DNA of 64,000 nucleotides from Marinobacter zhanjiangensis (GTDB taxonomy: Bacteria; Pseudomonadota; Gammaproteobacteria; Pseudomonadales; Oleiphilaceae): the NCBI RefSeq assembly GCF_014651935.1, contig NZ_BMXV01000004.1, positions 372,001-436,000 on the forward strand, read 5' to 3'. The position numbers and the translations under genes are program-made. The notes under the pieces are model-generated. The model saw only the letters and a program-made list of their open reading frames with translations, was not told the origin of the DNA and made no database searches. Within the stretch, counting starts at the first letter, position 1. Every line of letters starts with the position of its first letter. Below are positions 54,457 to 64,000 of the stretch, in pieces.

Positions 54457-56094
54457 ATGAGCACAAAATCCGTTGCCGCATCGGCGGTGCATAATTCGAC
54501 TGACACTCGCTCAGAGGTTCAGCGCCGCCGATCGTTTGCCATTATTTCCCACCCCGACGCGGGTAAGACCACGCTCACCGAAAAGCTACTGATGTTTGGT
54601 GGCGCCATCCAGTCCGCCGGCACCGTCAAAGGCCGTAAGAGCAGTAAGCACGCCACGTCCGATTGGATGGAGGTGGAAAAACAGCGGGGGATTTCCGTTA
54701 CCAGTGCCGCCATGCAGTTTGAGCACGATGGTTGCGTCATTAACCTGCTCGACACACCCGGCCACCAGGACTTCTCCGAGGATACCTATCGGGTACTGAC
54801 GGCAGTGGATGCTGCTCTTATGGTAATCGACGCAGCAAAGGGTGTGGAGTCCCAGACCATAAAGCTGCTGGAAGTGTGCCGGGCCCGCAACACGCCGGTC
54901 ATTACGTTCATCAACAAAATGGACCGGGAAGTGCGCCCGCCGCTGGAGCTGATTGACGAGATTGAAGATGTGTTGGGCGTTGAATGCTCACCGGTCACTT
55001 GGCCTCTGGGCATGGGTAAGGGATTTGCCGGAGTCTACAACGTTCACGATGACCAACTGGTGCGCTTCGATCCTGGACAAGATCACGTGCACACCGAGAC
55101 TGAGATTTACAAAGGTGTTCACAACCAGGCCCTGAAGGCTGAATTCCCGATCGAACACGAAGCCTTTCTGGATGAAATTGAACTGGTCAACGGAGCCGGT
55201 ACACCGTTTGATGTCGATCGATTCCTGGCCGGCGAGCTGTCGCCTGTGTTCTTCGGTTCGGCAATCAATAACTACGGTGTTCAGGACATCCTCAAGGCAC
55301 TTGTGGAATGGGCTCCTGCTCCTCGGCCCAGGGCTGCAGAAACACGAACCGTGTATCCGGATGAAACGCGTTTCAGCGGCATCGTTTTTAAAATCCAGGC
55401 CAATATGGACCCGCAACACCGGGATCGGATTGCCTTTGTCCGCATCTGTTCCGGGCAGTACTTCGATGGCATTTCGATGAAGCATGTGCAATCCGGCAAG
55501 AAATTCCGGTGTTCCCAGGCCATCACCTTTATGGCCCGTGACCGAAGCCGACTGCAAACGGGTTTTGCCGGCGACATTATCGGCATCCAGAACCATGGCC
55601 GCCTGAAAATCGGTGATGTGCTTACGGAGGGGGAAAATCTGGAGTTGGGCGGTATCCCCTATTTCTCACCGGAGCTGTTCCGGATTCCTCGCCTGAAAGA
55701 TCCATTGAAGGCCAAGCAGTTGAAGCGTGCCCTGAAGGAGCTGGGCGAGGAAGGCACGATCCAGGTGTTCGAGCGCCTGGACGGCGGCGAGGTAATGCTG
55801 GGTGCCGTGGGTATCCTCCAATTCGAGACCGTAGCCCAGCGACTGGAATCCGAGTTCGGGGTGAACGCCACGTTTGAGCCGGTGAACATCCACAAGGCTT
55901 TGTGGGTAACTGCGGAAACTGAGCAGATGCTAAAAGAATTCGAGCGTGCAAACCATCGACGCCTGGCGCGGGATGCCTCCGGTTCCCTTACGTTTTTAGC
56001 GCCAACCCGGCAAGTTCTGGAGCTTGCCCAGGAAAAATGGCCGAGCGTAACCTTCCACACCACTCGCGAATATCGCGGACTTGAGGCTGCCTGA
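54457..56094 (+). CDS. prfC: Peptide chain release factor 3
   Basis: 545 residues, slightly longer than most RF3 because of an N-terminal leader of ~20. GTPase motifs SHPDAGKTT (31-39), DTPGH (99-103) and NKMD (153-156) are all present, with FDVDRFLAGELSPVFFGSA and the C-terminal GVLQFEVV-like GILQFETV. It recycles RF1/RF2 on the ribosome by GTP hydrolysis. AGGGGATTTTTATCTC precedes the ATG. The gap before it (208 bp) has no gene. Confidence 0.97.
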   Translation: MSTKSVAASAVHNSTDTRSEVQRRRSFAIISHPDAGKTTLTEKLLMFGGAIQSAGTVKGRKSSKHATSDWMEVEKQRGISVTSAAMQFEHDGCVINLLDTPGHQDFSEDTYRVLTAVDAALMVIDAAKGVESQTIKLLEVCRARNTPVITFINKMDREVRPPLELIDEIEDVLGVECSPVTWPLGMGKGFAGVYNVHDDQLVRFDPGQDHVHTETEIYKGVHNQALKAEFPIEHEAFLDEIELVNGAGTPFDVDRFLAGELSPVFFGSAINNYGVQDILKALVEWAPAPRPRAAETRTVYPDETRFSGIVFKIQANMDPQHRDRIAFVRICSGQYFDGISMKHVQSGKKFRCSQAITFMARDRSRLQTGFAGDIIGIQNHGRLKIGDVLTEGENLELGGIPYFSPELFRIPRLKDPLKAKQLKRALKELGEEGTIQVFERLDGGEVMLGAVGILQFETVAQRLESEFGVNATFEPVNIHKALWVTAETEQMLKEFERANHRRLARDASGSLTFLAPTRQVLELAQEKWPSVTFHTTREYRGLEAA

Positions 56095-56112
56095 GCGGAG
56101 TAAGTGACACCC

Positions 56113-58194
56113 ATGAGCAACATGAACGTTGAATCTTCCATGGCCAAGCTGGAGGAAGCGCGTCAACTGGAATCGGTCCAGTTCCGCCTAGAACGCGCGT
56201 TAAAAGAGGCTGATGATCGCCTTCAGGCCTATCAGGAGGATATCCAGTCGCAGAAGGAATACCTCTGGAACAGCCGTGACGAGATGGATCACATCGAAAA
56301 GATCTCGACCAGAGACTCAATCCAGCAGTCAGTGACTACCGGTGAGTTCGTTCTCGGCCAGCGCAAGCGGATGGTTAAATTGCGCAAATCCCCCTATTTC
56401 GGGCGTTTCGATTTCCACGCCGAGGGTGACGAGAAGGCCCGGCCTGTCTACATCGGCGTGCATCATTTCTACGATGAAGTCGACAAGGAGCACGTAGTCT
56501 TTGACTGGCGCGCCCCGATCGCATCCCTGTTTTACGACTATGAAACCGGCCCTGCCAAATACGAGGCGCCAGACGGTCAAGTCAGTGGTGATATACAGCT
56601 GAAGCGTCAGTTCCGTATCCGTCACGGCCAGATTGAGCTGATGATCGACAGCGCCGTGAACGTGGTGGACGACGTGCTCCAGGACGAGCTCGGCCGCGCC
56701 ACAGACGATGGCATGAAAAACATTGTCGCAACCATCCAGCGGGACCAGAATGCGATCATTCGCAATGACCAGGCAAAAACCCTGATCATTCAGGGTGTAG
56801 CCGGCTCCGGCAAAACCTCCATCGCCCTGCATCGTATCGCCTTTCTGCTATACCGTTTCAAGGATACGCTGACCTCAGAAGATATTCTGATCATTTCCCC
56901 GAACAGCGTATTTGCAGACTACATCTCCAATGTTCTGCCTGAGCTGGGTGAGGAAACCGTCAATGAGATTGGCATGGAAACCCTGGCCAAGGAGCTGCTG
57001 AAAGACCAGTACCGGTTCCAGAGCTTTTTTGAGCAGACGGCTGAGCTGCTCGAAAAGAATGACGAAGAGGTGAAGCGTCGACTGCGCTACAAGGCCAGCC
57101 CCGACTTTCTGAAACAGCTGGGGCGCTATGCCGATGAAGTTGAAAAGAACCGGTTTGCCAGCGAGGACCTGTGGATTGCTCGTCGTCTGGTGCCAGGCTG
57201 GTTGCTGGAAGAGACCTTTCGAAAGCACCGAAACTTGGATACCACAGCTCGGGTGGCCCAGGTAGCCAGAGAAATGGAACAGAAAATAGGCATCCAGTAC
57301 AACTACGACTTGATGCCCGAGCAACGCAAGGAGTTGAAGGCTGCCATTAAAGGTATGGTTAAACAGTCCACTTTGCGGGAAACCTACAAGCGGTTTTTCG
57401 ACTGGGCGGATCAGCCAGAGATGTTCAAGCCCGCAAAAGGTGGCAGGCTTGAATACGCCGATGTGTTTCCGCTGATCTATCTAAAGATGCGGCTTGAGGG
57501 CGTCCGTTCACCTTATCGACGCGTGAAGCATCTGCTGATCGATGAAATGCAGGATTACACGCCGGTACAGTACGCCGTTATCGCCCGACTGTTTTCCTGC
57601 AAGAAAACCATCCTCGGCGATGCTTATCAGTCGGTGAACCCATACAGTTCGTCGGCGACCGACGATATACGCACGGCATTTCGGGATGCCACCTGTGTGA
57701 CCTTGAACAAAAGTTACCGCTCAAGTTACGAGATTGCCCAGTTTGCCCAGCGCATTTCTCCGAACCCGGACCTGGAAATCATCGAGCGGCATGGTGACGA
57801 GCCGGAAGTGCTCAGCGTCAACACCCGGAAGAAGGAAATCGCGGCGATCAAGGACCGAATTGAGGAGTTTGAGAATTCCCGGTTCAATACCCTTGGCATT
57901 ATCTGCAAGACCCAGAAGCAGGCCAGGAGAATGCATAAAGCGCTGGAAGGAGAAAGTGACCGTTTGCAGCTACTCAGTGAGGACAGCCAGAGCTTTGCGC
58001 CGGGCGTGATCGTTTGTACGGCCCACCTGGCCAAGGGCCTGGAGTTCGACCATGTGATTCTGCCCGAAGTGGGTCAGGCAAATTATTTCACTGACATGGA
58101 TCGGAATCTGCTGTATGTGGGCTGTACGCGGGCCATGCATCGGCTGACATTGACAGCGACTGGCGAGGTTACGGGGTTGCTGGCGCCGGTGTAA
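56113..58194 (+). CDS. HelD-like UvrD-superfamily helicase
   Basis: 693 residues from the ATG at 56113; GTG 56104 is an equal alternative. N-terminal coiled coil (~10-65), then an HelD-type region (GEFVLGQRKRMVKLR, YIGVHHF, VFDWRAPIASLFYDYETGPA), P-loop QGVAGSGKTSIALHRIAFLLY (~227-247), LLIDEMQDYTPVQ, and motifs V-VI FAPGVIVCTAHLAKGLEFDHV and GCTRAMHRLTLT. The family dissociates stalled RNA polymerase in Gram-positive bacteria; the role in proteobacteria is less clear. It follows prfC by 18 bp. Confidence 0.85.
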   Translation: MSNMNVESSMAKLEEARQLESVQFRLERALKEADDRLQAYQEDIQSQKEYLWNSRDEMDHIEKISTRDSIQQSVTTGEFVLGQRKRMVKLRKSPYFGRFDFHAEGDEKARPVYIGVHHFYDEVDKEHVVFDWRAPIASLFYDYETGPAKYEAPDGQVSGDIQLKRQFRIRHGQIELMIDSAVNVVDDVLQDELGRATDDGMKNIVATIQRDQNAIIRNDQAKTLIIQGVAGSGKTSIALHRIAFLLYRFKDTLTSEDILIISPNSVFADYISNVLPELGEETVNEIGMETLAKELLKDQYRFQSFFEQTAELLEKNDEEVKRRLRYKASPDFLKQLGRYADEVEKNRFASEDLWIARRLVPGWLLEETFRKHRNLDTTARVAQVAREMEQKIGIQYNYDLMPEQRKELKAAIKGMVKQSTLRETYKRFFDWADQPEMFKPAKGGRLEYADVFPLIYLKMRLEGVRSPYRRVKHLLIDEMQDYTPVQYAVIARLFSCKKTILGDAYQSVNPYSSSATDDIRTAFRDATCVTLNKSYRSSYEIAQFAQRISPNPDLEIIERHGDEPEVLSVNTRKKEIAAIKDRIEEFENSRFNTLGIICKTQKQARRMHKALEGESDRLQLLSEDSQSFAPGVIVCTAHLAKGLEFDHVILPEVGQANYFTDMDRNLLYVGCTRAMHRLTLTATGEVTGLLAPV

Positions 58195-58488
58195 TCCAGC
58201 GCCAGCCCTCTCGCGAACTTCCTTAGTAGTCTAAGAAGATTCACCTGGTTAGCTTACCTTTTACTGCCAACTCTGGTAGACTGCGCGCCCTGAATTAGGC
58301 AATACCCCATTTCACCAGACGATACTGAAACCAGACTGTGACGATCCTTCCGCCCTAGCGTTCAAGTTGTACCCCCTCCCTCGATTTATCTGTTGAGCAA
58401 GGTTTACACCTCTATTCATTGTGCCGTGTTTGGGCGCATGGATTCCTTTGTCTCAGTGTTTCGCTAACGGAACTGCGGTTGTCAGACA
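58195..58488. other. Intergenic region before nhaB
   Basis: 294 bp without a gene. It is AT-rich around 58,230-58,300 and presumably holds the nhaB promoter; no clear operator was seen. Confidence 0.5.
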
Positions 58489-59994
58489 ATGCCCAAAACG
58501 GTTATCTCCGGCTTTACCCACAATTTTCTCGGCAATGCGCCGGTCTGGTACAAGCAAACCATTCTCCTGTTCCTGCTGATTAACCCACTGGTGGTCTGGT
58601 TTATGGGGCCGGTTGCTGCAGGGTGGTTGCTGGTGGGTGAGTTTATTTTCACCCTGGCTATGGCGCTCAAGTGCTATCCGTTGCTCCCAGGCGGGCTCCT
58701 TGCCGTCGAGGCGTTGATCATTGGCCTGGCCACGCCGGACGCGGTCTACGCGGAGGTGGTGGTTAACCTTCCGGTGATTCTGCTGCTGATGTTTATGGTG
58801 GCAGGTATCTATTTCATGAAGCAGCTGTTGCTGGTTGCATTTACCCAGATTCTGGTGGGGGTTCGCTCCAAGTCAGCACTGTCACTCCTGTTCTGCGCGG
58901 CTGCGGCTTTGATGTCAGCGTTTCTGGACGCGTTGACAGTGACGGCCGTCATCATCACCGTCGCTGTCGGCTTCTACTCGGTCTACCACAAGGTTGCTTC
59001 CGGGCGGGGCTACCACCACGCCAATCATAATGCCCAGAGTGATGAGCATGTTATTGAACTGCACCGGGAAGACCTTGTTCAGTTTCGTGCCTTCATGCGC
59101 AGTCTGTTGATGCACGGTGCTATCGGCACTGCCCTGGGCGGTGTCGCCACCATGGTCGGTGAGCCCCAGAACCTGCTGATTGCCAAAACCGTGGGCTGGA
59201 ACTTTGCCGAATTCTTCCAGCGTATGGCGCCAATCAGCATGCCGGTTCTGGTTGCTGGTTTGGTGACCTGCTGGTTTTTGGAAAAGCTGCGTTGGTTTGG
59301 TTATGGCGCCCGCCTGCCCAAGCCGGTGCGCCAGGTGCTGGAGGAGTTCGCCGACAACGAACGGAAAAAACGCACCAAGGCTGATCAGGCCGCCCTCTGG
59401 GTGCAGGCTGCTGCGGCGGTGATTCTGGTTATCGGACTGGCATTTCACATTGCCGAGGTGGGCCTTATTGGCCTGATGGTGATCATTCTGATTACCTCGT
59501 TCACCGGGGTAACCGATGAGCACCAGATAGGCAAAGCCTTCCAGGAAGCCCTGCCATTTACCTCGTTACTGGTTGTGTTCTTTGCCGTAGTCGCAGTCAT
59601 TCACGAACAACATCTGTTCAAGCCAGTGATCGATTTTGTACTGACTCAGCCGGAAGCGCAGCAGCCTGCAATGTTCTTCGTAGCCAACGGATTGTTGTCC
59701 ATGATCAGTGACAATGTATTTGTAGCCACGGTCTATATCAGCGAAATCAAACAGGCGCTGGATGCGGGCGCTATCAGCCAGGCACACTTCGAGGATCTGG
59801 CCGTGGCCATCAACACCGGCACAAATCTACCCAGCGTGGCCACGCCCAATGGTCAGGCTGCATTCCTGTTCTTGCTGACCTCTGCAATTGCACCGCTCGT
59901 GCGGCTGTCCTACGGACGAATGGTTGTCATGGCCTTTCCTTACACTCTGGTGCTTGGCGGCGTTGGCCTGTTATCCGTCATCCAGTTTTTGTAA
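58489..59994 (+). CDS. nhaB: Na+/H+ antiporter NhaB
   Basis: 501 residues, the NhaB length. The N-terminus [20 protein letters not shown] and the conserved core [41 protein letters not shown] and [19 protein letters not shown] identify the family. Electrogenic Na+ extrusion supports salt tolerance in this marine organism. The SulP gene starts 83 bp downstream. Confidence 0.96.
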   Translation: MPKTVISGFTHNFLGNAPVWYKQTILLFLLINPLVVWFMGPVAAGWLLVGEFIFTLAMALKCYPLLPGGLLAVEALIIGLATPDAVYAEVVVNLPVILLLMFMVAGIYFMKQLLLVAFTQILVGVRSKSALSLLFCAAAALMSAFLDALTVTAVIITVAVGFYSVYHKVASGRGYHHANHNAQSDEHVIELHREDLVQFRAFMRSLLMHGAIGTALGGVATMVGEPQNLLIAKTVGWNFAEFFQRMAPISMPVLVAGLVTCWFLEKLRWFGYGARLPKPVRQVLEEFADNERKKRTKADQAALWVQAAAAVILVIGLAFHIAEVGLIGLMVIILITSFTGVTDEHQIGKAFQEALPFTSLLVVFFAVVAVIHEQHLFKPVIDFVLTQPEAQQPAMFFVANGLLSMISDNVFVATVYISEIKQALDAGAISQAHFEDLAVAINTGTNLPSVATPNGQAAFLFLLTSAIAPLVRLSYGRMVVMAFPYTLVLGGVGLLSVIQFL

Positions 59995-60076
59995 TAGTCC
60001 CATAACAAGAAAAGACGCAGGTAAAAGGTACGCATGCGCCCTTATTCCTTTAAACTTTTTAACCGGATTTTCAACT

Positions 60077-61564
60077 ATGCTCAGCAGTCTACGAACGACC
60101 TGGTTCTCTAACGTGCGGGGCGACTTGCTCGCCGGCATTGTCGTGGCCCTTGCCCTGATTCCCGAGGCCATTGCCTTTTCCATTATTGCTGGCGTAGATC
60201 CGAAAGTGGGCCTTTATGCCTCTTTTTGTATCGCGGTCGTCATCGCCTTTGTAGGCGGACGGGCAGGCATGATTTCCGGCGCAACCGGCGCGATGGCTCT
60301 GCTAATGGTTGTTCTGGTTAGAGAGCATGGCCTCGAATACCTGTTAGCCGCGACTTTGCTCACCGGTTTGCTGCAGATCCTCGCCGGTTTTCTCAAGCTC
60401 GGCGCGCTGATGCGTTTTGTATCCCGCTCGGTAGTTACCGGGTTTGTGAACGCCCTGGCAATCCTGATCTTTATGGCCCAGTTGCCGGAACTTATGAACG
60501 TGACCTGGCATGTTTATGCCATGACCGCTGCGGGCCTTGGTATTATCTACTTGTTCCCGCTGATTCCCTTGGTTGGCCGTGCTCTGCCGTCGCCACTGAT
60601 CTGCATTGTGGTGCTGACCGGCGTCGCCATGTACCTGAACATGGATATCCGCACGGTAGGTGACATGGGGCAGTTGCCAGATACTTTGCCGATCTTCCTG
60701 TGGCCGGAAGTGCCGCTTAACCTCGAAACCTTAATGATAATTCTGCCTTACGCAGTGGGACTCACCGTAGTGGGCTTGCTGGAGTCAATGATGACGGCAA
60801 CCATCGTGGATGACCTGACTGATACAAAAAGCGATCGTAACCGCGAGTGTAAAGGTCAGGGTATTGCCAATATTGGCTCAGGCCTGCTCGGCGGAATGGC
60901 CGGTTGCGCCATGATTGGCCAGTCCATCATCAACATTAAATCCGGTGGTCGTACCCGGCTTTCCAGCCTCGCAGCTGGTGTGTTTCTTCTGTTGATGGTT
61001 CTGGTGCTGGACAAGTGGTTGGTGCAGATCCCCATGGCGGCGCTGGTGGCCGTAATGATCATGGTGGCTGTCGGTACTTTCAGCTGGGGCTCTATCAAGA
61101 ATCTCAAAGAGCATCCGCTTTCCACCAACATCGTGATGGTGGTGACTGTGATCGTGGTCGTAGCTACCCATAACCTGGCCTACGGTGTTCTGGCTGGTGT
61201 GCTTCTCGCGGCGCTGTTCTTTGCCAACAAGGTCGGCCACTACATGCTGGTCACCTCGGACTACAATGAGGAATCTGATACCCGCACTTATAACGTGGTC
61301 GGGCAGGTCTTCTTCAGCTCTTCCGAAAAATTCACCGAGTCCTTCGATTTCAAGGAAGCCACAGACAACGTGGTGATCGACCTGAGCCGTGCTCATTTCT
61401 GGGATATCACGGCGGTGGCCGCACTCGACAAGGCGGTAGTTAAATTCCGCCGGGAAGGTGCTGAAGTTGAAGTCATTGGCCTGAACGAGGCCAGCGCCAC
61501 CATCGTCGATCGATTTGGCGTCCACGACAAACCCGATGCCGTAGAACGTCTGATGGCCCACTAA
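60077..61564 (+). CDS. SulP-family anion transporter with STAS domain
   Basis: 495 residues from the ATG at 60077. The sequence begins [34 protein letters not shown], typical of SLC26/SulP. About 10-12 helices precede a C-terminal STAS domain ([28 protein letters not shown]). It could carry sulfate or bicarbonate; its position between nhaB and a Usp gene suggests Na+-linked bicarbonate uptake like BicA, but this is inference. Confidence 0.88.
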   Translation: MLSSLRTTWFSNVRGDLLAGIVVALALIPEAIAFSIIAGVDPKVGLYASFCIAVVIAFVGGRAGMISGATGAMALLMVVLVREHGLEYLLAATLLTGLLQILAGFLKLGALMRFVSRSVVTGFVNALAILIFMAQLPELMNVTWHVYAMTAAGLGIIYLFPLIPLVGRALPSPLICIVVLTGVAMYLNMDIRTVGDMGQLPDTLPIFLWPEVPLNLETLMIILPYAVGLTVVGLLESMMTATIVDDLTDTKSDRNRECKGQGIANIGSGLLGGMAGCAMIGQSIINIKSGGRTRLSSLAAGVFLLLMVLVLDKWLVQIPMAALVAVMIMVAVGTFSWGSIKNLKEHPLSTNIVMVVTVIVVVATHNLAYGVLAGVLLAALFFANKVGHYMLVTSDYNEESDTRTYNVVGQVFFSSSEKFTESFDFKEATDNVVIDLSRAHFWDITAVAALDKAVVKFRREGAEVEVIGLNEASATIVDRFGVHDKPDAVERLMAH

Positions 61565-61577
61565 CGGAGTTGAAGCT

Positions 61578-62465
61578 ATGACAATTGAAAAGCGCGATAC
61601 CGAAGTTCAGAAACCTCTCCATGTGGTCGCCTGCATCGATGGCTCCAAAGCGGCTCTGGCGGTCTGTGATTACTCAGCTTGGGCAAGCCTTCGCATGGGT
61701 GTGCCCCTGATGCTTTTGCACGTGATAGATGAAGAAAAATATCCGGCCAAGACGGACATGACTGGCAACATTGGTCTTGGGAGTAGAGAGCAGCTACTGG
61801 AGGAATTGGTCAGTCTGGATGAGGAGCGCAGCAAGTTGGCCCTGAAACATGGCCACCTGCTGTTGGATGAAGCTGAAAAGCGCGTTCGGGCGTCTGGCAT
61901 CGACAAGGCCACCAAACGTCAGCGTCATGACGAGCTGGCAAGCTCTCTGGTCGACCTTGAGCCTGAGTCCCGGCTGTTCGTTATGGGCCTGCATGGCGAG
62001 AGCAGTGCTGCGGCTGGCCGCCACGTCGGTAGCCAACTGGAAACCGTGATTCGCAGCGTTCACAGGCCGGTATTTTTGGTCCCGGACGAGTTCAGAGAAC
62101 CCCGTAGCGCCATGCTTGCATTCGATGGCAGCCCCACGGCGTTCAAGAGTATCGAACTACTGGCCGGAACCCCGGTTTTCAACGGCATGCCTTTTCACCT
62201 GATGATGGTCGGTTCTGATACCGAAGAACACAGGGCTCAGCTCCAGCATGCCAAACAAGCCCTCAATGCCCAGGGCATGGAAGTTCACCTGGCGATTCGT
62301 GATGGCGACGTGGAACAGACCCTTCACGATTATCAGGAAGAACACGACATCGACGTGCTGATCATGGGGGCCTATGGCCACTCCCGCGTCCGCAGGTTTC
62401 TGGTGGGTAGCACCACCACCAAAATGCTTGAAACGGCAAAAAAACCGCTCGTTATTCTCCGCTAG
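61578..62465 (+). CDS. Tandem universal stress protein
   Basis: 295 residues with two Usp domains. Each carries the ATP-binding G-x2-G-x9-G(S/T) pattern: GLHGESSAAAGRHVGS in the first, GAYGHSRVRRFLVGSTT in the second. It follows the SulP gene by 13 bp, so is likely co-transcribed. Usp proteins next to SulP transporters are common and may regulate or report on transport. Confidence 0.9.
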   Translation: MTIEKRDTEVQKPLHVVACIDGSKAALAVCDYSAWASLRMGVPLMLLHVIDEEKYPAKTDMTGNIGLGSREQLLEELVSLDEERSKLALKHGHLLLDEAEKRVRASGIDKATKRQRHDELASSLVDLEPESRLFVMGLHGESSAAAGRHVGSQLETVIRSVHRPVFLVPDEFREPRSAMLAFDGSPTAFKSIELLAGTPVFNGMPFHLMMVGSDTEEHRAQLQHAKQALNAQGMEVHLAIRDGDVEQTLHDYQEEHDIDVLIMGAYGHSRVRRFLVGSTTTKMLETAKKPLVILR

Positions 62466-62583
62466 TTATCGAGCCTGAAGTCGCAAGCGCGTGTCTGTTG
62501 CGCCCGGAGCGGGAGCGGTGATTTATCGCCGTTTTCGCAGGGCTCACCATCTATTATCATCTTATTATGGTGGGAACTAGTTA

Positions 62584-63738
62584 ATGATGAATGAGACAAC
62601 ACCCAGAATTGCCTTCTTTGATGCTGACAACAAAACCCATCAGTTCACAGCTGATTTGCTTGCGAAGGCTGATATCAGGATCGGTGGGTCCCGGCCATGG
62701 GATATCCGTTTCAATGCCCATGGCGTACCAGAGGCCGCGATGGCTCATGGCAACCTGGGTTTCGGCGAAGCGTATATGGATGGTGCCTGGGAAGTAGACG
62801 AACTGGATCAGTTCTTTTGCAAACTGCTTGGTGCGAAGCTTCCTGATCAGATCAAGCCCTCGAAAATTCTTTCCCACATTATCCGGGCAAAATACCTGAA
62901 CCTGCAGACCAAAAGTCGTGTCTGGGAGGTGGGAGAAGCCCATTACGATCTGGGAAACGAGTTCTACGGTGCCATGCTGGATCCGCGCATGACGTACACC
63001 TGTGGTTACTGGAAAGACGCAAACAATTTGGAAGAAGCTCAGGTTGCCAAATTGGACCTGATCTGCCGGAAATTAGGCTTGCAGCCGGGAATGCGGTTTC
63101 TTGATATCGGGTGTGGCTGGGGCAGCCTCATGGCCTATGCCGCCGAACATTATGGGGTCGACGCGGTTGGCGTGACCATTTCAAGGGAGCAGGCTGACTG
63201 GGCCAAAGCCAACTATCCTCACCTTTCTCTGGATTTCCGGCTGATGGATTACCGGGACGTTGATGAAAAGTTTGACCGGATTGCCAGCGTTGGCATGTTC
63301 GAGCACGTCGGCTCCAAAAATTATCGCACGTTCATGAACGTGGCCCACCGGTGCCTGAACCCTGGTGGTTTGTTCCTTTTACACACAATTGGTAAGAATC
63401 TGCGCAATTCCTACCCGGACCCCTGGATCGATAAATACATCTTCCCGAACGGCGAACTGCCCTCCATCGGCCAGATTGGTGACTCGGTAGATGAACTGTT
63501 TGTGGTGGAGGACCTGCATAATTTTGGTGCTGACTACGATAAAACGCTGATGGCATGGCATGAAAATTTTGAGCAGGCTTGGCCCCGGTTTCGAGAGGAA
63601 CTCGGAGAACGTTTTTACCGTATGTGGCGTTACTATCTACTTTCTTGTGCCGGGGCCTTTCGGGCAAGAGATATCCAGCTTTGGCAGTGGGTGTTGGCAA
63701 AAGATGGTGTAGAAGGTGTCTATCCGAGGGTGACTTGA
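62584..63738 (+). CDS. cfa: Cyclopropane-fatty-acyl-phospholipid synthase
   Basis: 384 residues, the Cfa length. The SAM site FLDIGCGWGSL, VGVTISREQADWA and the active-site region FEHVGSKNYRTFM and MTYTCGYW are present. It converts unsaturated acyl chains to cyclopropane ones in membranes under stress. Two adjacent ATGs (62584, 62587) are possible starts. Confidence 0.96.
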   Translation: MMNETTPRIAFFDADNKTHQFTADLLAKADIRIGGSRPWDIRFNAHGVPEAAMAHGNLGFGEAYMDGAWEVDELDQFFCKLLGAKLPDQIKPSKILSHIIRAKYLNLQTKSRVWEVGEAHYDLGNEFYGAMLDPRMTYTCGYWKDANNLEEAQVAKLDLICRKLGLQPGMRFLDIGCGWGSLMAYAAEHYGVDAVGVTISREQADWAKANYPHLSLDFRLMDYRDVDEKFDRIASVGMFEHVGSKNYRTFMNVAHRCLNPGGLFLLHTIGKNLRNSYPDPWIDKYIFPNGELPSIGQIGDSVDELFVVEDLHNFGADYDKTLMAWHENFEQAWPRFREELGERFYRMWRYYLLSCAGAFRARDIQLWQWVLAKDGVEGVYPRVT

Positions 63739-63873
63739 GTTATTTCGTTTTCGGGGGCTCAAATCTCCTCATCGAGGTAGATCAGTCCCGCTCGGTGTGT
63801 CCAAGCCTGCTCCAAAAGCTCCTGCTTGCTGGAGGCGCTCGGTTGCACAAGGATAGCTTCATAAAATGGGAGG

Positions 63874-64000
63874 TTATGTAATGCCTCCCACCTCAATACC
63901 ATTCTCAGCCAACCAGTCCTTCCTCCGTTCGTAATCCGGCATAACCCGTTCAACCCGCTTCCAAAATTGGGGAGGAGCAAGTCGAGAAGACTGAAAGTAG
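63874..64000 (-). CDS. C-terminal end of an unidentified gene, truncated by the window edge
   Basis: 41 codons of an open frame run into the window from the right and end with TAA at 63874. Translation is convincing protein (PPQFWKRVERVMPDYERRKDWLAENGIEVGG), with balanced composition and a good C-terminal helix, but no family is recognised. It is convergent with cfa. Confidence 0.5.
   Translation of the reverse strand, partial: YFQSSRLAPPQFWKRVERVMPDYERRKDWLAENGIEVGGIT

Noticed and set aside
63759..63980. 73-codon minus-strand frame at the right edge
   Set aside because: Its first half is out of frame with the better-supported gene end at 63874; the second half could be a small protein but has no start signal of its own.

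Overview
The window reads as a chromosomal segment of a marine gammaproteobacterium. The best guess is Marinobacter or a close relative, judged from gene content and order rather than any database match. Pointers are a wax ester synthase/DGAT-type acyltransferase, a pseudomonad-style ubiE-ubiJ-ubiB-hisI-hisE-tatABC run, a PHA-system protein beside ubiE, NhaB and an aerobactin locus. By eye, bases 1 to about 42.6 kb are clearly GC-richer than most of the rest. This composition step coincides with signs of mobile DNA near 44.3 kb.

Left part (1-42.7 kb, mostly metabolic and transport genes): the end of a UbiH/F/I-type hydroxylase; a TetR/QsdR-like regulator behind a complete peptide-type ABC importer operon; then a full aerobactin circuit. 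That circuit comprises fhuF (ferric-siderophore reductase), fhuC, fhuB, fhuD, iutA, iucD, iucC, iucB, iucA and a divergent ShiF-like MFS exporter. Four Fur-box-like sites sit before fhuF, fhuC, iutA and between iucA and the exporter, so the locus looks iron-repressed at several promoters. Next come rsmE, tatCBA, hisE, hisI, ubiB, ubiJ, ubiE, a PHA-system gene, an alpha/beta hydrolase, a 269-bp structured inverted-repeat element, the wax ester synthase, fumC, a CDP-archaeol-synthase-like gene, a phosphoesterase, chrA, msrA, msrB, plsC, a Ca2+/Na+ antiporter, mqo and a large uncharacterised protein with a possible papain-like Cys/His/Asn arrangement.

Accessory part (42.7-52.7 kb): a PEP-CTERM DUF1194 protein is followed by a terminator and a short piece resembling the 3' end of ssrA, a possible attachment scar. 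Then comes a broken Gabija-like defence locus: the end of a UvrD-like helicase and the beginning of an OLD-family ATPase, separated by an apparently intact IS3-family element without target duplication. After it are a zinc-ribbon/glycine-zipper protein, DUF932, a YqaJ exonuclease and a Gp3-like (recombination directionality factor-like) protein. They are closed off by a degraded IS3 end in the opposite orientation. An unusual eukaryote-type UMP-CMP kinase with an extra N-terminal domain, a Nudix hydrolase and a tiny Cys/His protein follow.

Right part (52.7-64 kb): a DksA/TraR-type regulator, an MFS transporter, prfC (RF3), a HelD-like helicase, nhaB, a SulP transporter with STAS domain, a tandem universal stress protein and cfa. 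The last 127 bases hold the end of an unidentified minus-strand gene. No rRNA, complete tRNA or CRISPR array was seen.
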